Source: Martensiomyces pterosporus
Lineage: Eukaryota; Kickxellomycota; Kickxellomycetes; Kickxellales; Kickxellaceae
DNA: 64,000 bases
Direction: 5' to 3'
Assembly (NCBI GenBank): GCA_025201845.1
Contig: MU603965.1
Location: forward strand, 62,001 to 126,000
The notes under the pieces were generated by a model. That model saw nothing but the letters and a program-made list of their open reading frames with translations. It ran no database searches and was not told where the DNA came from. This document shows, piece after piece, positions 21,721 through 32,641 of the stretch; position 1 is the stretch's first letter, and every line of letters begins with the position of its first letter. Made by a program: the position numbers and the translations under genes.

Positions 21721-24700
21721 GAAAATCGTGTTCATAGCAATAACACAGGATGCAATAGAGAAGGAGGAGGCAAGGAGACACATCTCTGGGTGTGGGCAGA
21801 CTAGAGGCTTCTTTGCTGTGGCCAGAAAACGCCGGGCAGGAGAGAGAACAAGCAGTGGGAATAAGAAGAAAGGGGTCAAGCTTCGTTTCTCACAGCGGCC
21901 ACTTACACAGCTTCACGCCAAATGTAAATAGCCTGGATATGCTGCTTTCTTAATCTGGCTCTAGTTCCTTGGGCGCAGCGTGCCTTGTGCAAAGGATATA
22001 TAAGAGTGCTCAATACAGGTCACAATGATGAATGTTAATTGGCAGAAAAGCGGGTGGAAAGGGTGGGAGTGCGTTTGCAAAAAGGGGAGGGGCGAAAGCA
22101 TAGAGTGGTGCGGTTATAAGAAAGCGGAGAAGAGAAAGGTGAAAAGTAACAAGGGTGGGATGGGTGTGGGGGAGGCAGTGGTATTGAAAGAGCTCACAAG
22201 CAGAGCGCAGGAGAGAAAACAACAAGCCAAGTCTTGCTGCGCGACATGCAGTTTCTGCAGCAAGGGGCAAAGGAGCAAAAGAGCAGGCGAAAATGTGGAC
22301 CCTTGATTATGTGGACAAGCACAGGGTTCCTTGCTTGAGCTTTGTCAGACTCAATGGTGTTCCAATCGGGCTTCGCAATTCCAAATGTGTCAAGACATCA
22401 ACCTCGCCGATGTGGACAAGCTCGCAGGTGGAGAAGTTCGCGGAAATCCAGGCCATTATTCGGCGACGCAAGTCAGCCATCATCCAAAATTTTCTACCCC
22501 TGCTTGAGTGGGAGATAATTTCCTCTTAGCTCTAGCCTCATGCTGTTCTTTGTTCATCGCTTCTTTAACAAGCAAGGGGTGAATCAAATCATCTGGCTGC
22601 CCTCTCTCTCTCTGCCTCTTATTGTTTGTATTCCACATTCTCACATACGCACCTGGGACCCAACCCTTCTGAAATTCGCATACGCCCCTGTGCGCACAAC
22701 AAAGCAAAGGGTGATTACCATATTTGTCAACGTTGTGCCTTTCTCTGTTTCGATATATGAAGTAATATAATGTATTGGCCCCAATGGATACCTGCTCGTA
22801 TATTTTTTCTTTATTGCTTCACCGGGCCAAGCGGAAAGGAAAGCCCCTCTGCAGCCAGCACACAACAACAGGACACGCTGTGCGCATCCCTTCTGTACCG
22901 CTGACAACCTTTTTTGCTTCACCAGCTTCAGCTGTTGTTTTCTTTCTCGCTCTCATGCGCCCAGCACAGCCCATTCTTGCTCTGACTTGAGTTTGCATGT
23001 GCGTGTGCGTGGATGGCTTCTCACACAGCTCTACACAAGCGAGCCCTGCTTCTATTTTTCGGCTAGGTCACCCGCGTACAATTGTCCGTAACTACAAGGC
23101 GAGAAAAACACACTAGCACACATTCACTCGGTAGCAGAAGGAGCATGCAGCTGATTCTGAGCCTTTGTACGGCGGATAGCATATTCACAGGATGGGCACC
23201 GCACTGGTCGCTTTCCCTACAAGCCAGCGCTCTTGCAGAGAAAAATGTGCGTGGGTGTGTAGACAAGCACTGGGTGCCAGGTGATTTCTCAATTTCCCAA
23301 GCTGCTTCCTTTCCCACTTTGAACAACGGCTCAGCAATGACAGCTGCCAAGCAGTTGCCCTGGCCGAGTACAGACAATGCAGCGCTTCCATCCATTGTTC
23401 TGACCGACGAATGCCCAGGACAATGCCCATGTGCTGTCTCGAATCAGCCTTCCTTTTCTGGCTTAGGTAACCCCTACTCTCTTTTCTACCCTGCAAGTGC
23501 TGCCTCCAGGCTGTCAAAGGCGGATGCCATGGCTCCCCCAATCCTACAAGCCTGTATTGCATTGTCCAGCCATGTAGTAGAAACCGAGCAGATTAGCACG
23601 CTGATGCCATGGATGCGATGCCAGACATACATCACCCACCGCAGCAAAACAAGGGAAACGGACATTGCATTCAGCATGAGCAGGCACTCGCAGTACGTGA
23701 GCCGCAAGCTATTTTTAACACACATGATGGCCATCATTATCGCGCCAAATAGACGCTAGAAAAACTCTGGATGCTTCGGCTGATTTCTTGCTACGAGAAG
23801 TGTGGATTCGCCATGAATAATAGACACAGGTATTCCCTCGAGCGAAAAAGGAAACAAGCCATATTCCAATAGTCATAATCTCATAAGAGAGCGCGCAGAG
23901 AACAAAACAGGATATATGAGCGCTTGGTACAGCGCTGTGACGAATAGCTTTCGGATACTGCGATAAGCCGTTTGTCTATTCGTTTTTGAATGCTCGATAT
24001 TGCAGAACAATTCGATTTTCAGCATCAAAGAATGAGCATAGGGCCAGTTTCAGTGCACAAAGATAAGCCATCTCGCATTGGTTGCTCCTATTCCAGAAGC
24101 GCCGCTGTTGCCACTGTTCGAGGTGCTTTCCTCTGCTAGCCACCGATAGATCCAGCTGCTGGCTAAAGGAAAACAAAAGCTCACCAGTCGCTAGACTCAG
24201 CATGCCAGCGTTTTCATGGGCAGTGGATCGCCGTTAATGTATATGCTGTTACGAGCAACGTGCAGGCAGCTTGGATATTAACACACCAAGATTCCCTGTT
24301 GCTTGCAAATCACAGGCTGCTACTGCTCTGCTGCTTTTCTTTCTGCCAGACACACATGCAAGCAAGTAACGACAATGCTGCCTTTTGCGTTTCGCTCTAC
24401 TAGCAATGGCAGCTGTAGCGACAAACAAACAGGTGCGCTGCCTACTTGCTTCTCTCGCATTAGTTGCAGGCATATATCCACGCAATAAATAATCTTGATC
24501 AGGTTGATTCTGCCACATGTCCAAACAGGTCGCTTGATTCTCTTGAATCGCCGCCGGCATGGTTTTTTCTTGGGCACAATGTACGCAGACCACCCGTCCA
24601 CAAACGCAGCCCCGTGGCGGGAGCAATTGGTTTGTTTTAATGGACCGGCAGCGAGCAGGCCGGGCCGGGCCATTGTGAATTGTGAAAGTGCCTCAGCGCG

Positions 24701-25498
24701 GTCGCTTTCTTTTGAAGGAGGCGTCTGCGTGTCGACATAGCGCGCAAGCGGTTCGGCATGTTTTCACAGTCCATTTTTAAAATGCGATCTGCTAATTTCT
24801 GAAACGAACGGGCAGACGCTGCGTTTTGGCTGTAGGTAGAAGCGGCCCACTTCATGCATCCTCGCAGACGCAGACGCAGATGGGGAGGGGGCAAGAGACG
24901 TAGCTGCCGGCGCGCAGTCGATACAGCCGTGCAGGCAATACGGGGGCTGGGGTGGCCCAAAAGGAAATGCTTGCTGTGCACATGGAGCAAAGGACAATGT
25001 GCAGCGATCGGCAGGCATCACACGGGTCATTGGCATATGAGGTCCTGACGTGGCCACCTACATGTCTATTTTTGACATTCCTAAGCAAGCCTTTCCCAGT
25101 GCATCATGGTGGCCCGCCAAACACGCGCAATTCCTCCGCCTTTCCTGCTATTGAGGAATCGTCGACAATGGCACGGTCAAGCGAGAGAATGAAAGCTGTT
25201 TACAATGGGGCCTGCCGACCAACGAACAAACACGAGCTCTGCGTTTACTGCACAAACAGCGTCGGTTTCCACTCCCTTGTTTGCTGTCTCCCTCTTTACA
25301 GGCGGGCAAGCGGTCATAATGAGTTTGTTGTTCTTGCCGCCACTGTGAGCTGTATTCACTGCTGTGCTGGATTTCCGGTATAAAGACCTCCTGTGACTTG
25401 GCCATCCCTCCCCAGTTTTGTCCCGTCACATCGTGTGCTCCGCACTCAGCATATTCCGCGCATTTCACCCATCCAACGCAACCTCTCCTAACGGCCGC

Positions 25499-25506
25499 TA
25501 TAAATA
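25499..25506 (+). promoter_or_regulatory. TATA box of the first CAP gene
   Basis: TATAAATA about 200 bases upstream of the ATG at 25704, followed by a pyrimidine-rich leader, as in highly expressed fungal secreted-protein genes. Confidence 0.5.
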
Positions 25507-25703
25507 CTGGCAAACGCCTTGCTGTACCGACTCTTGCTTCTGTGTCCAACTGCCAGCCCCCTTCTTTTCTGTCATCCGCTCCACTCCATTCCCTCGTGTC
25601 CCTCCTACGCTCTACAGTCTGTTGATCAGATTAGTGCTGCTCCCAATAATCGAACCCCTTCCATTTTACGTTGCATTTTAAAGCCACGACCACTGAAGAA
25701 ATC

Positions 25704-26378
25704 ATGGTGAAGTTTGCCTCCGTCCTTCTGCTCACTGCCACAGCCCTTCTTGGCTCGCTCGTTGGTGCTGCCCCTGTTCAAGTCGACATGCTGGCTCGTC
25801 GCGACTTGCACGAGGTCAACCCCAACTACAGCACCTACTCGACCAACGGCGGCAGCGAGAAGACTGTCACGGTCACTGTCACCAAGTACGTCACCCAGAA
25901 CAGCCACAACGGCCACAACGGAGGATACAAGACGACGTCGCAACAGGCCCCCGCATACTCCACCCAGCCCATGCCCAGCAGCTACGTCGCCCAGCCATCG
26001 CCCTCGCCCTCATACTCCGACTGGCAGCAGCAGATGCTGCAGCAGGTCAATGACGTGCGTGCCAAGGCCGGCAAGCAGCCATTGAAGCTGGACTCGAGGC
26101 TGAATAAGATGGCTCAGGACCACTCAGACTACCAGAACTCGATCAAGACCATGACCCACGACGACTCTGCGGGCTCCCTGGGCCAGCGTTGCTCGAATGT
26201 CGATGTCCAGTGGCATGGAGTTGCCGAGAACGTTGCATGGAACTACCCGGATGTCACAGCTGTTGTCCAAGGATGGGTTGAGAGCCCTGGCCACTACGCC
26301 AACATGATCGGTGACTACACCATCTGCGGCTTTGGTGTCAACAACCTGTACTGGACCCAGGACTTTGCCAGTGATTAG
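25704..26378 (+). CDS. Secreted CAP/SCP-domain protein (Pry1-like), copy 1
   Basis: 224 residues. A signal peptide (MVKFASVLLLTATALLGSLV, cleavage near 22) is followed by a short propeptide ending in Arg-Arg (32-33), a Kex2-type site. A Thr/Val repeat (TVTVTVTKYVTQ) and a Gln/Ser/Pro linker (to about 108) lead to the CAP domain (about 109-224). Family motifs are visible: LQQVNDVRAKAG, THDDS, GVAENVAWN, WVESPGHYANMI and YWTQDF, so the two His and the Glu of the CAP cavity are kept. Fungal CAP proteins of the Pry type bind and export sterols and fatty acids or act at the wall surface. A second copy with the same architecture lies at 39337-39987. Confidence 0.92.
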   Translation: MVKFASVLLLTATALLGSLVGAAPVQVDMLARRDLHEVNPNYSTYSTNGGSEKTVTVTVTKYVTQNSHNGHNGGYKTTSQQAPAYSTQPMPSSYVAQPSPSPSYSDWQQQMLQQVNDVRAKAGKQPLKLDSRLNKMAQDHSDYQNSIKTMTHDDSAGSLGQRCSNVDVQWHGVAENVAWNYPDVTAVVQGWVESPGHYANMIGDYTICGFGVNNLYWTQDFASD

Positions 26379-28088
26379 GGGTGCTCCAACCCTGCCTGTG
26401 CCTTGCTTCTTTTTTTTTTTTTGGACCCACCTGAACTTGTTTTTCTCTGGTACAAATGAATTCAGGTTGACTCGTATGTCTCGCCACACATCCCTACTTT
26501 CCAGAGATGGCTTTCTGTGGTTGCTTGTCTGCAACTGGATTGCAGCAACTACACATCGTCGATAGGGGCCACATTGCCACTCATGCGTTGCGCAACATAC
26601 CCGCGCACACGGCGTCGTTACTCTCTACAGCAGCACTTTATTTAGCAGCAGCGAGGAGGCAGTGCAGACACTAGCGCATGCACACGCAGGCCTGGCTGAC
26701 ACTGCCCTGCAAGCCTGAAATTCGCGGTAGAGAATACCGGATGGGCGGAGGTAGAATAGCCGGCCTCGCTTCTTTCGCACACCCGGCCTAGAGCCCTATT
26801 GTGCCGCCTCGTCCACTCGCTTTTTGCGAACTCCTTGCAAATCCCTATGATTTGCGCCCAGCTTTGCTTTGTCTGATTGCTGCTCCTTTGCAGCTGGGTC
26901 TTTGCAGCCGCGCACATTGTGCTCTGTTGAGGCGATCGCCACGCCCGCTCCTATGTATTTTTAACTGTGCTTTCCTGCTCGTCCACTGCCGCTCAGGCTC
27001 ACACCCAGCATGCGCGAGGTGGCATCAGCGCGATGCTACTGCTCCTAGGAGACAGGCTGGGGCATGCTCAGTCTATTTTGATCGCTGCGAGTCAGCCTGC
27101 AGTCCTGCCCACTTGGCAAAGTGCAAAAGGGGCTCGATGCGAGCGCAGAGACCCACACCAAGCAACAAATTCTCAAGAGCACGAACCGAGGCAGCTGGAT
27201 TTGGAAGGCTGCGCTGGAGCTCGCGCCATGAAAACGCCAGACAACCCCTCGCACGGAGCGAGGCCCATGCTTGGCGACTAGGGACGCGTCCTGATGCTGC
27301 TGTTTTTAGGCACATCGGCCCTGTGGTCGCAGAGGAAGCATCGCGCTGTCTATTCCTTTCATATCACATGCGAATGGATTTGGCGCACAAGGCAGCCGCA
27401 TAAATGCACATCCACAGTGGATGCACAGAATGCACCCGAAATCGCCTTTTCACACACACGCACAGCACCCACTGGCCCATGCCAGCTGCCTGTGGTGCCT
27501 GGTTGATAGCGGCTGTGCTAGTAAATACAGTCACTACATCTCGATGCAGTGGCAGAAGCGACAGCTCGGACTTCACCCACAAACCCTGATAGCTTGGGGG
27601 ATTCGCTCACCACATGTAGACGCTCCGATTTGCCACTGAGAGCGAGGGAAAGGGTGTCGCTCAAAAACGGAAATTCATTATTATCCTCATGTACTTTAAA
27701 TTGGGTCCTGCTTATTCCAGGCATTGATACACAGGAGAGAGAAACTAGCATCTATGCACTAGGGCCAAGGCGAATTTTAAAAATAGCTGGCTGCCTAGCA
27801 GGTATTTTTCCAAGGCAGGCTGGAAGAAATAAAATGGTAACGGCCCTCCCCTCCAGCTGCTCCTGGGTTTGCTTATTATCCTGTAGTGCTGGCTCCTCTT
27901 TCCGTTGTCTTCCCGCCTCGCCTCAATAGCTCCTCCTATCTCCACTGATCTTATTTCTCTTCATTGCTCTATATTTACACACTCCATTCATCCATCCATC
28001 CATTCATCCACCCATCTATTCATTCGGCAGGCTCCCACGCCACTTGTTTATTTCTGCATTTCTTTGTTAGCCACTTGTTTCTGCGGAG
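26379..28088. other. Intergenic region, no gene seen
   Basis: 1.7 kb between the CAP gene and the MFS gene. A T-run follows the CAP stop (26409-26422). A 200-codon plus-strand frame at 26801-27403 is Cys/Arg-rich, overlaps other frames and resembles no family. The last 150 bases carry pyrimidine-rich leader sequence and a CATC repeat. Confidence 0.5.
27984..28026. repeat. CATC-type tetranucleotide repeat
   Basis: Imperfect CATC/CATT units, about ten, within the 5' leader region 65-105 bases before the MFS transporter start codon. Confidence 0.8.
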
Positions 28089-29804
28089 ATGTCACCCGGT
28101 TCATCTTCTAACGAAAAGCCTGCCGCTGAAGCATACTTCAGCCAGAAGAGGGACTCGTTGACTGAGAGCATGCCAACTACGCCTATCTCGCTCACAGAGT
28201 CCAGGCAGCCATCAGCAGCCATGCCAAGTGCCACCGAGGGCGAGGAGTTTGTCGAAAACGCCGGGCCCAAGCAGCTTCTCACAGGCAGCAAGTTTGCCAT
28301 GGCCATCATCAGCCTCGACCTACTTGTGTTCCTCTCTGCGTTGGACACCACCATCGTCGCCACTGTGTATGTTCCTATCGGCAACAAGTTCAACGCGCTG
28401 GACAAGGCCGAGTGGATTATCACCAGCTACCTGATTACCATGGCTGCATTCCAGCCCATCTACGGCAAGGCCAGCGACGTGCTGGGCCGCATCGAGGTCA
28501 TTGTATTTGCCATTATCATATTCTTCATCGGCTCCATTCTCTGCGCGGTCTCCAACTCCATGAACATGCTTATTGCCAGCCGTGCCATCCAGGGCATCGG
28601 CGGCGCCGGTTTGATGAGCATGGCCCTTGTGATTGTTGCCGACATTATGAACGAGCGCGACAGAGGCAAGTACTTTGGCCTGTTCAGCGGCACCTTTGGC
28701 ATCGCCTCCTCGGTGGCTCCAGTCATTGGCGGCGCCATAGTGCGCAACACCAAGTGGGAGATTGTCTTCTGGATCAACATCCCCCTGTGCGTGGTGGCAG
28801 CCGTTCTCATCGTGATGCTCCTGCGTATCCCCAGGCCCCGTGGCTCGTTCCTGGACAAGGTCAAGCGCATCGACTTTATTGGCTCGCTCCTGGCACTCAC
28901 AGGCATTGTCCTTATCCTCATGGCGCTGTCGTGGGGCGGTCGCGAGTACAGCTGGTCGTCGAGCCAGGTCGTCTGCTGCCTTGTATTTGGCGCTGTCGCC
29001 GTGGCCATCTTTGCGGTCTACGAATGGAAGGTTCCCAGCATGCCCATCATCCCCATGCACCTGTTCCGCACGCGCAACGTGGTGCTGGCAGCCCTGGGCA
29101 ACATGTTCTTCGGCTTTGCCATCAACGGCCCGGCCATGTTCATCCCCCAGTGGGCACTGGTTGTCAAGCAGGCCAACGAGGTCACAGCAGGCGCCTACCT
29201 GGTGCCATTTATGCTGGGCATGGTCATTGCCTCGATTGTTGGTGGCGGTCTGATGTCCAAGACCGGCAAGGTGCGTGGAGTCATCTGGGTGGGCTCGGCT
29301 CTCCTCACATTGGGCAACGGTCTGCTGATCATGCTTGGAACTGATGGCGGCCTGGGCAAGATCATTGGCTTCCTGCTTATCGGCGGGCTGGGCTTCGGCT
29401 CCTGTGTCCAGGCAATGACCCTCATCGCACAGTCTGCCGTCTCGGGCCGCGACGTGGCAGCCACCACCACCTTGGTGTTCTTCTTCCGCTCTCTGGGCAT
29501 GATCCTGGCCGTGTCGGTGCTGAGCAACGTGGTTCAAAACGTCCTTATTACGCAGATAGCCAAGGTTGTTGCAACCTTCCCCGACTCGGCTGTCATCATC
29601 CTCAAGTCGCTGAAGGACCAGGCTCTGCTCAACACCGACCTGGTGTCGTCGCAAGTCAGGAGCGCTGTTATTGATGCCTACTGGAAGGCCATGCATGACG
29701 CCTTCATCGCTCTCACCGGGTTCACTGCTGCCCTCTTTGTTCTCTCGCTTGGGTTCCAGCACAAGGAGCTCCAGACGACGCTCAAGAAGACCATCGACGA
29801 GTAA
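28089..29804 (+). CDS. MFS transporter, DHA2 (14-helix drug:H+ antiporter) family
   Basis: 571 residues. A hydrophilic Ser/Glu-rich N-terminus (1-72) precedes about 14 hydrophobic segments. Helix 1 carries LDTTIVATVYVPI (DHA2 motif D1), the following loop GKASDVLGR (motif A), and helix 5 the G-x-x-x-G-P-x-x-G-G-type motif C as IASSVAPVIGGAI. This places it in the DHA2 branch with fungal multidrug, siderophore-like and vacuolar basic amino-acid (Vba/Fnx) transporters. The substrate cannot be chosen from sequence alone. It is a single exon, and codon usage is strongly biased toward C/G third positions, which produces a long but meaningless antisense frame. Neighbouring genes do not suggest a metabolic cluster. 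Confidence 0.92.
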   Translation: MSPGSSSNEKPAAEAYFSQKRDSLTESMPTTPISLTESRQPSAAMPSATEGEEFVENAGPKQLLTGSKFAMAIISLDLLVFLSALDTTIVATVYVPIGNKFNALDKAEWIITSYLITMAAFQPIYGKASDVLGRIEVIVFAIIIFFIGSILCAVSNSMNMLIASRAIQGIGGAGLMSMALVIVADIMNERDRGKYFGLFSGTFGIASSVAPVIGGAIVRNTKWEIVFWINIPLCVVAAVLIVMLLRIPRPRGSFLDKVKRIDFIGSLLALTGIVLILMALSWGGREYSWSSSQVVCCLVFGAVAVAIFAVYEWKVPSMPIIPMHLFRTRNVVLAALGNMFFGFAINGPAMFIPQWALVVKQANEVTAGAYLVPFMLGMVIASIVGGGLMSKTGKVRGVIWVGSALLTLGNGLLIMLGTDGGLGKIIGFLLIGGLGFGSCVQAMTLIAQSAVSGRDVAATTTLVFFFRSLGMILAVSVLSNVVQNVLITQIAKVVATFPDSAVIILKSLKDQALLNTDLVSSQVRSAVIDAYWKAMHDAFIALTGFTAALFVLSLGFQHKELQTTLKKTIDE

Positions 29805-30294
29805 GCGCTGCCCCCGCCTGCTGCTGCTGCACTTGATTTCCCCATCTTCTTTTTCTCAGTTTACCTCAAACTCGTCATTGCTGACGAAAAAAAAATGTAT
29901 TCCTTTCCTCCAAGCCAACAACTGCTGGCGCCGATGCTGGTGGCGGCGTGCATACACCAAAACAACGCCGCAGCGCTGGACAGCAGCCCAAGGAGCGCTG
30001 ATTTGCACTTTGGGGCGGCTGGTGTGTGCCTGACGTCACCCGCCAGCCAAGCGCACTTGCAATAGTGCTGATATCATGCCGAGGCCTTGTTCGCCCGGAG
30101 CCTAGTTGCTTGTGTTGTTTAGCTAGTAATTTGCCACATAAGAGGGGAACAAACAGACAAAGGAGAGAGCAAGGCGAAGAAAGGTGGGATAGGTAGCTAA
30201 GAGGAAGGAGAAAGAGAAATGCCTAAGTGGTAGAGAGAAGGTGGAGGGGGAGCTAAGGGGGAGATAGTGGTTAGTGCTGATGTTGTTGTTTGGT
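29805..30294. other. Convergent 3' region between MFS gene and RHO1
   Basis: 490 bases between two converging genes. An A-run at 29886-29894 and purine-rich sequence near 30150-30270 are the only features apart from a CRE palindrome. No gene is seen. Confidence 0.5.
30031..30038. promoter_or_regulatory. Perfect CRE palindrome TGACGTCA
   Basis: An exact bZIP CRE site, but located between the 3' ends of two genes, so a regulatory role is doubtful. Confidence 0.25.
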
Positions 30295-32034
30295 TTACAG
30301 AACGAGGCATCCGCCCTTCTTCTTCTTCTTGGTCTTGGCAAGGAGCGCGGCACGAGTCGCCGTCTCAAACACCTCGCGGACACCGTCGTTGTGCTTGGCA
30401 GAGCACTCGAGGTACTTTGTAGCTCCAATCTTCTGCGCAACAAGCGAGGCCTACAACAGACAGACAAAGCAAAAAGGAAAGGGGAGGGGTTAGAAACCTT
30501 GAAGCGCGCCAGGCCGTTGCCAGCCGGTGGCTGTGTGCAAAGGCAGGTGGGGTGGAGGTGCGGGGGGGGGGGCGAAGTTTTAATAAAGCGGCGGCCTCCG
30601 AGCTTGATTAATCACAACGCGAGTGCTCGATGCGCAGAAGGCAGTTTCCACTTCCTTTTGCTCCCTCATGCAGAGATTGACTCTGTTGTGGGCAAACAAC
30701 AAAAGGCCCGCTGAAAGGCGAGGGGGGGAGCACCGAGTGCAAAGAGGATAGAAGCAGCAGGCGGCAGCGGTGCACATTCATGTCGCTGAGGCAAGAGTGG
30801 CAGCACGCATGCATGCTGTAACCAAGTGAAGGGAAACTGGCAGCAGCCAGAGGAGAGGGGAGGGGAAGCGCAAGACTTTCACAGGCAGTCATCAAAAAGA
30901 GCGGCAATCCGTACATGTGCACAAGCATCGACACGGGGATATGACAGCCAACAACAACAATAGCCACAACAATAGCCACAGCAGCAACCTGGGCAAAAGG
31001 CACCGACTTACCTCCTCAGGGGTTACGGGGTGAAGGTTGTTCCTGCTGAGCTCCTCGATGGTGCGAGGGTCGTTACGCAGGTCCTTCTTGCACCCAACAA
31101 GGATGATGGGCAGGCCGGCGCAGAAGTGGAGAACCTCGGATATCCACTTCTCCTGGACGTTGTCCAGGGAATCAGGCGAGTCGATGGAGAAGCAGATGAG
31201 AATCACATGCGAGTCGGGGTACGACAGAGGGCGCAGACGGTCATAGTCTTCCTGACCAGCAGTATCCCAAAGCGCCAGCTCGACATGCCGGCCGTCAACC
31301 TCGACGTCTGCAACGTAGTTCTCGAAAACAGTCGGAACGTATACCTATCGATGGCAACAGCGAGGAGACAGGGTGGTTGGTTAGAAAACAGGCGCGCAGG
31401 AGAGGGGTGGGAGTGGCGGCGGCATGGCCATGCCCGTACCAAAGGAAGCAAGGCAAGGAAAAATCAATGCAAACCATGGCTATTCTAGGCAACAAGCAAT
31501 AGGGCAAGTGCAGGGAGAGTAGTGGAGCTAGCAAGCAATAGAGCATGGCTACGCGCTCGCCCCTGCCATCTACACGAAATTCTCTCTTTGAATTTGGGCA
31601 GCAAGGCAGCAAGCGACAGACTCCTGCGGAGAAGCCTCTGCCTCGAGACGCTGCCATGTGCGGTTACTCTGGAGAGCGAAGCAAGCACAGCAGCCCGCCT
31701 CTGAGTGCATATGCCAGCGTCACTCTGCCAAAGGCTGTCGCACAGCTATTTGCTACTCAATCTGAGGGAATTGAGGTCCTCAGATGAGGCAGGAGTTGCG
31801 GGCACTGACAGAGGCGAAAGCAAGGCAAGGCAGACCACAGCTAGCAGAGCAGGCCCAGACAAGCAGGCGCGCAGGTGCTGCTTCTGCAGAATCGAGCACA
31901 CGCCAGCAGATTAGACAAATAGAAAATATACGTACCTCAGGGAAAGTGCCATTGGAGAAGACAATCAGCAGGCATGTCTTTCCACAGGCACCGTCACCGA
32001 CGATGACCAATTTGCGGCGAAGCTCAGAGGACAT
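30295..32034 (-). CDS. RHO1: Rho1/RhoA-type small GTPase (3 exons)
   Basis: Exons 31936-32034, 31012-31344 and 30295-30450 join in phase to 195 residues. Introns of 591 and 561 nt have donors GTACGT and GTAAGT and acceptors ATAG and GTAG. G1 is GDGACGKT (13-20), switch [14 protein letters not shown]3 [20 protein letters not shown]4 GCKKDL and G5 ECSAK. The C-terminus is KTKKKKGG followed by CLVL, a polybasic tail with a Leu-ending CAAX box predicted to be geranylgeranylated. Sequence is collinear with RhoA/Rho1 including the Rho insert. Rho1 activates beta-1,3-glucan synthase, Pkc1 and formins at the plasma membrane. The long introns are exceptional here, where other introns are 70-170 nt. 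It is divergent from UFD2. Confidence 0.96.
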
Positions 32035-32641
32035 TAGCACAAATACTACTTTTAAAATAAAATATTATAAAAGGAAAATATTTGCAATTGAAAAAAGAAG
32101 AGCAGAGATGAGGTTGTGTTTCGTGCCTAGTGCGTGTGCGTTGTGTGCTTGTGTGCTTGTGTGTTGCGGGTTGCGGGTGGGGAGGTGTATGTGAAAGGGT
32201 GCTCGCTGGTTGGCTGGCTGCGAAGAAAAAAAAGCCTGATAAGTGTTGCGAAAGCGGTATTGCAAGTATAGTGCGCGCCTTTATTTTTGTTTTTCGCCCT
32301 CCTCTGTGTGCGTGCTTGTGCTGCTTGTTTGTGCCCTTGTTTGGGCCGATGAGCACAGCGGCAGCTCGGCTCTGGCGGGCGCAGTGCTGGGCAGCCCTTT
32401 TTCGCCGGCTCTGCACGAGCGAGCCGTGACTTGGCCCTCAGGCCTGCAGGCATTTCGGCGCAGCAATGGAGCAAGCGGAGGGCGCTGCATATCGCCTGTG
32501 CTGTGCAGAGTGACGCTTTGCTTTTCTCAGCAGCCTGCCTGTAGTATCTGCTTCCAGGACACTTGCTTTCCATTTGCCCCTTCATTTTCAGCCAGTGCAT
32601 TAGTAGCGACAGAAGCAACACGGTGCTAACCCCTCATTCAA
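32035..32641. promoter_or_regulatory. Divergent promoter between RHO1 and UFD2
   Basis: 607 bases between two head-to-head start codons, so it must hold both promoters. AT-rich sequence lies next to RHO1 (32036-32105), followed by GTGTG/GCTTG-rich sequence. No specific factor site is claimed. Confidence 0.6.

Larger units (their letters stand above)
19585..25703. other. 6.1 kb gene-poor stretch
   Basis: No open frame on either strand matches a family I recognise. The longest is a plus-strand frame at 23082-23759 (225 codons) with no domain, overlapped by antisense frames. On the opposite strand 23514-23760 reads a hydrophobic stretch after a TTTTTCTAG acceptor-like site and could be an exon of a membrane protein, but no partner exon is evident. 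A short segment at 22384-22506 also looks mildly protein-like. The left end is the promoter side of the Q-rich gene; the right end is the promoter of the CAP gene. No tRNA-like A/B boxes were found by eye. Confidence 0.45.

Noticed and set aside
22293..22529. 78-codon plus-strand frame as a small gene
   Set aside because: Mildly protein-like in two frames but with no homologue I recognise and no splice model.
23082..23759. 225-codon plus-strand frame as a gene
   Set aside because: No domain, signal peptide or biased codon use, and equally plausible frames lie opposite; kept only as a point to check.
26801..27403. 200-codon plus-strand frame
   Set aside because: Cys, Arg and His-rich translation with overlapping alternatives in other frames; no domain or promoter-like context.
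28320..29762. 480-codon minus-strand frame antisense to the MFS transporter
   Set aside because: It is a shadow created by the strong C/G third-position bias of the sense gene; its translation is His/Asp/Gln-rich with no domain.
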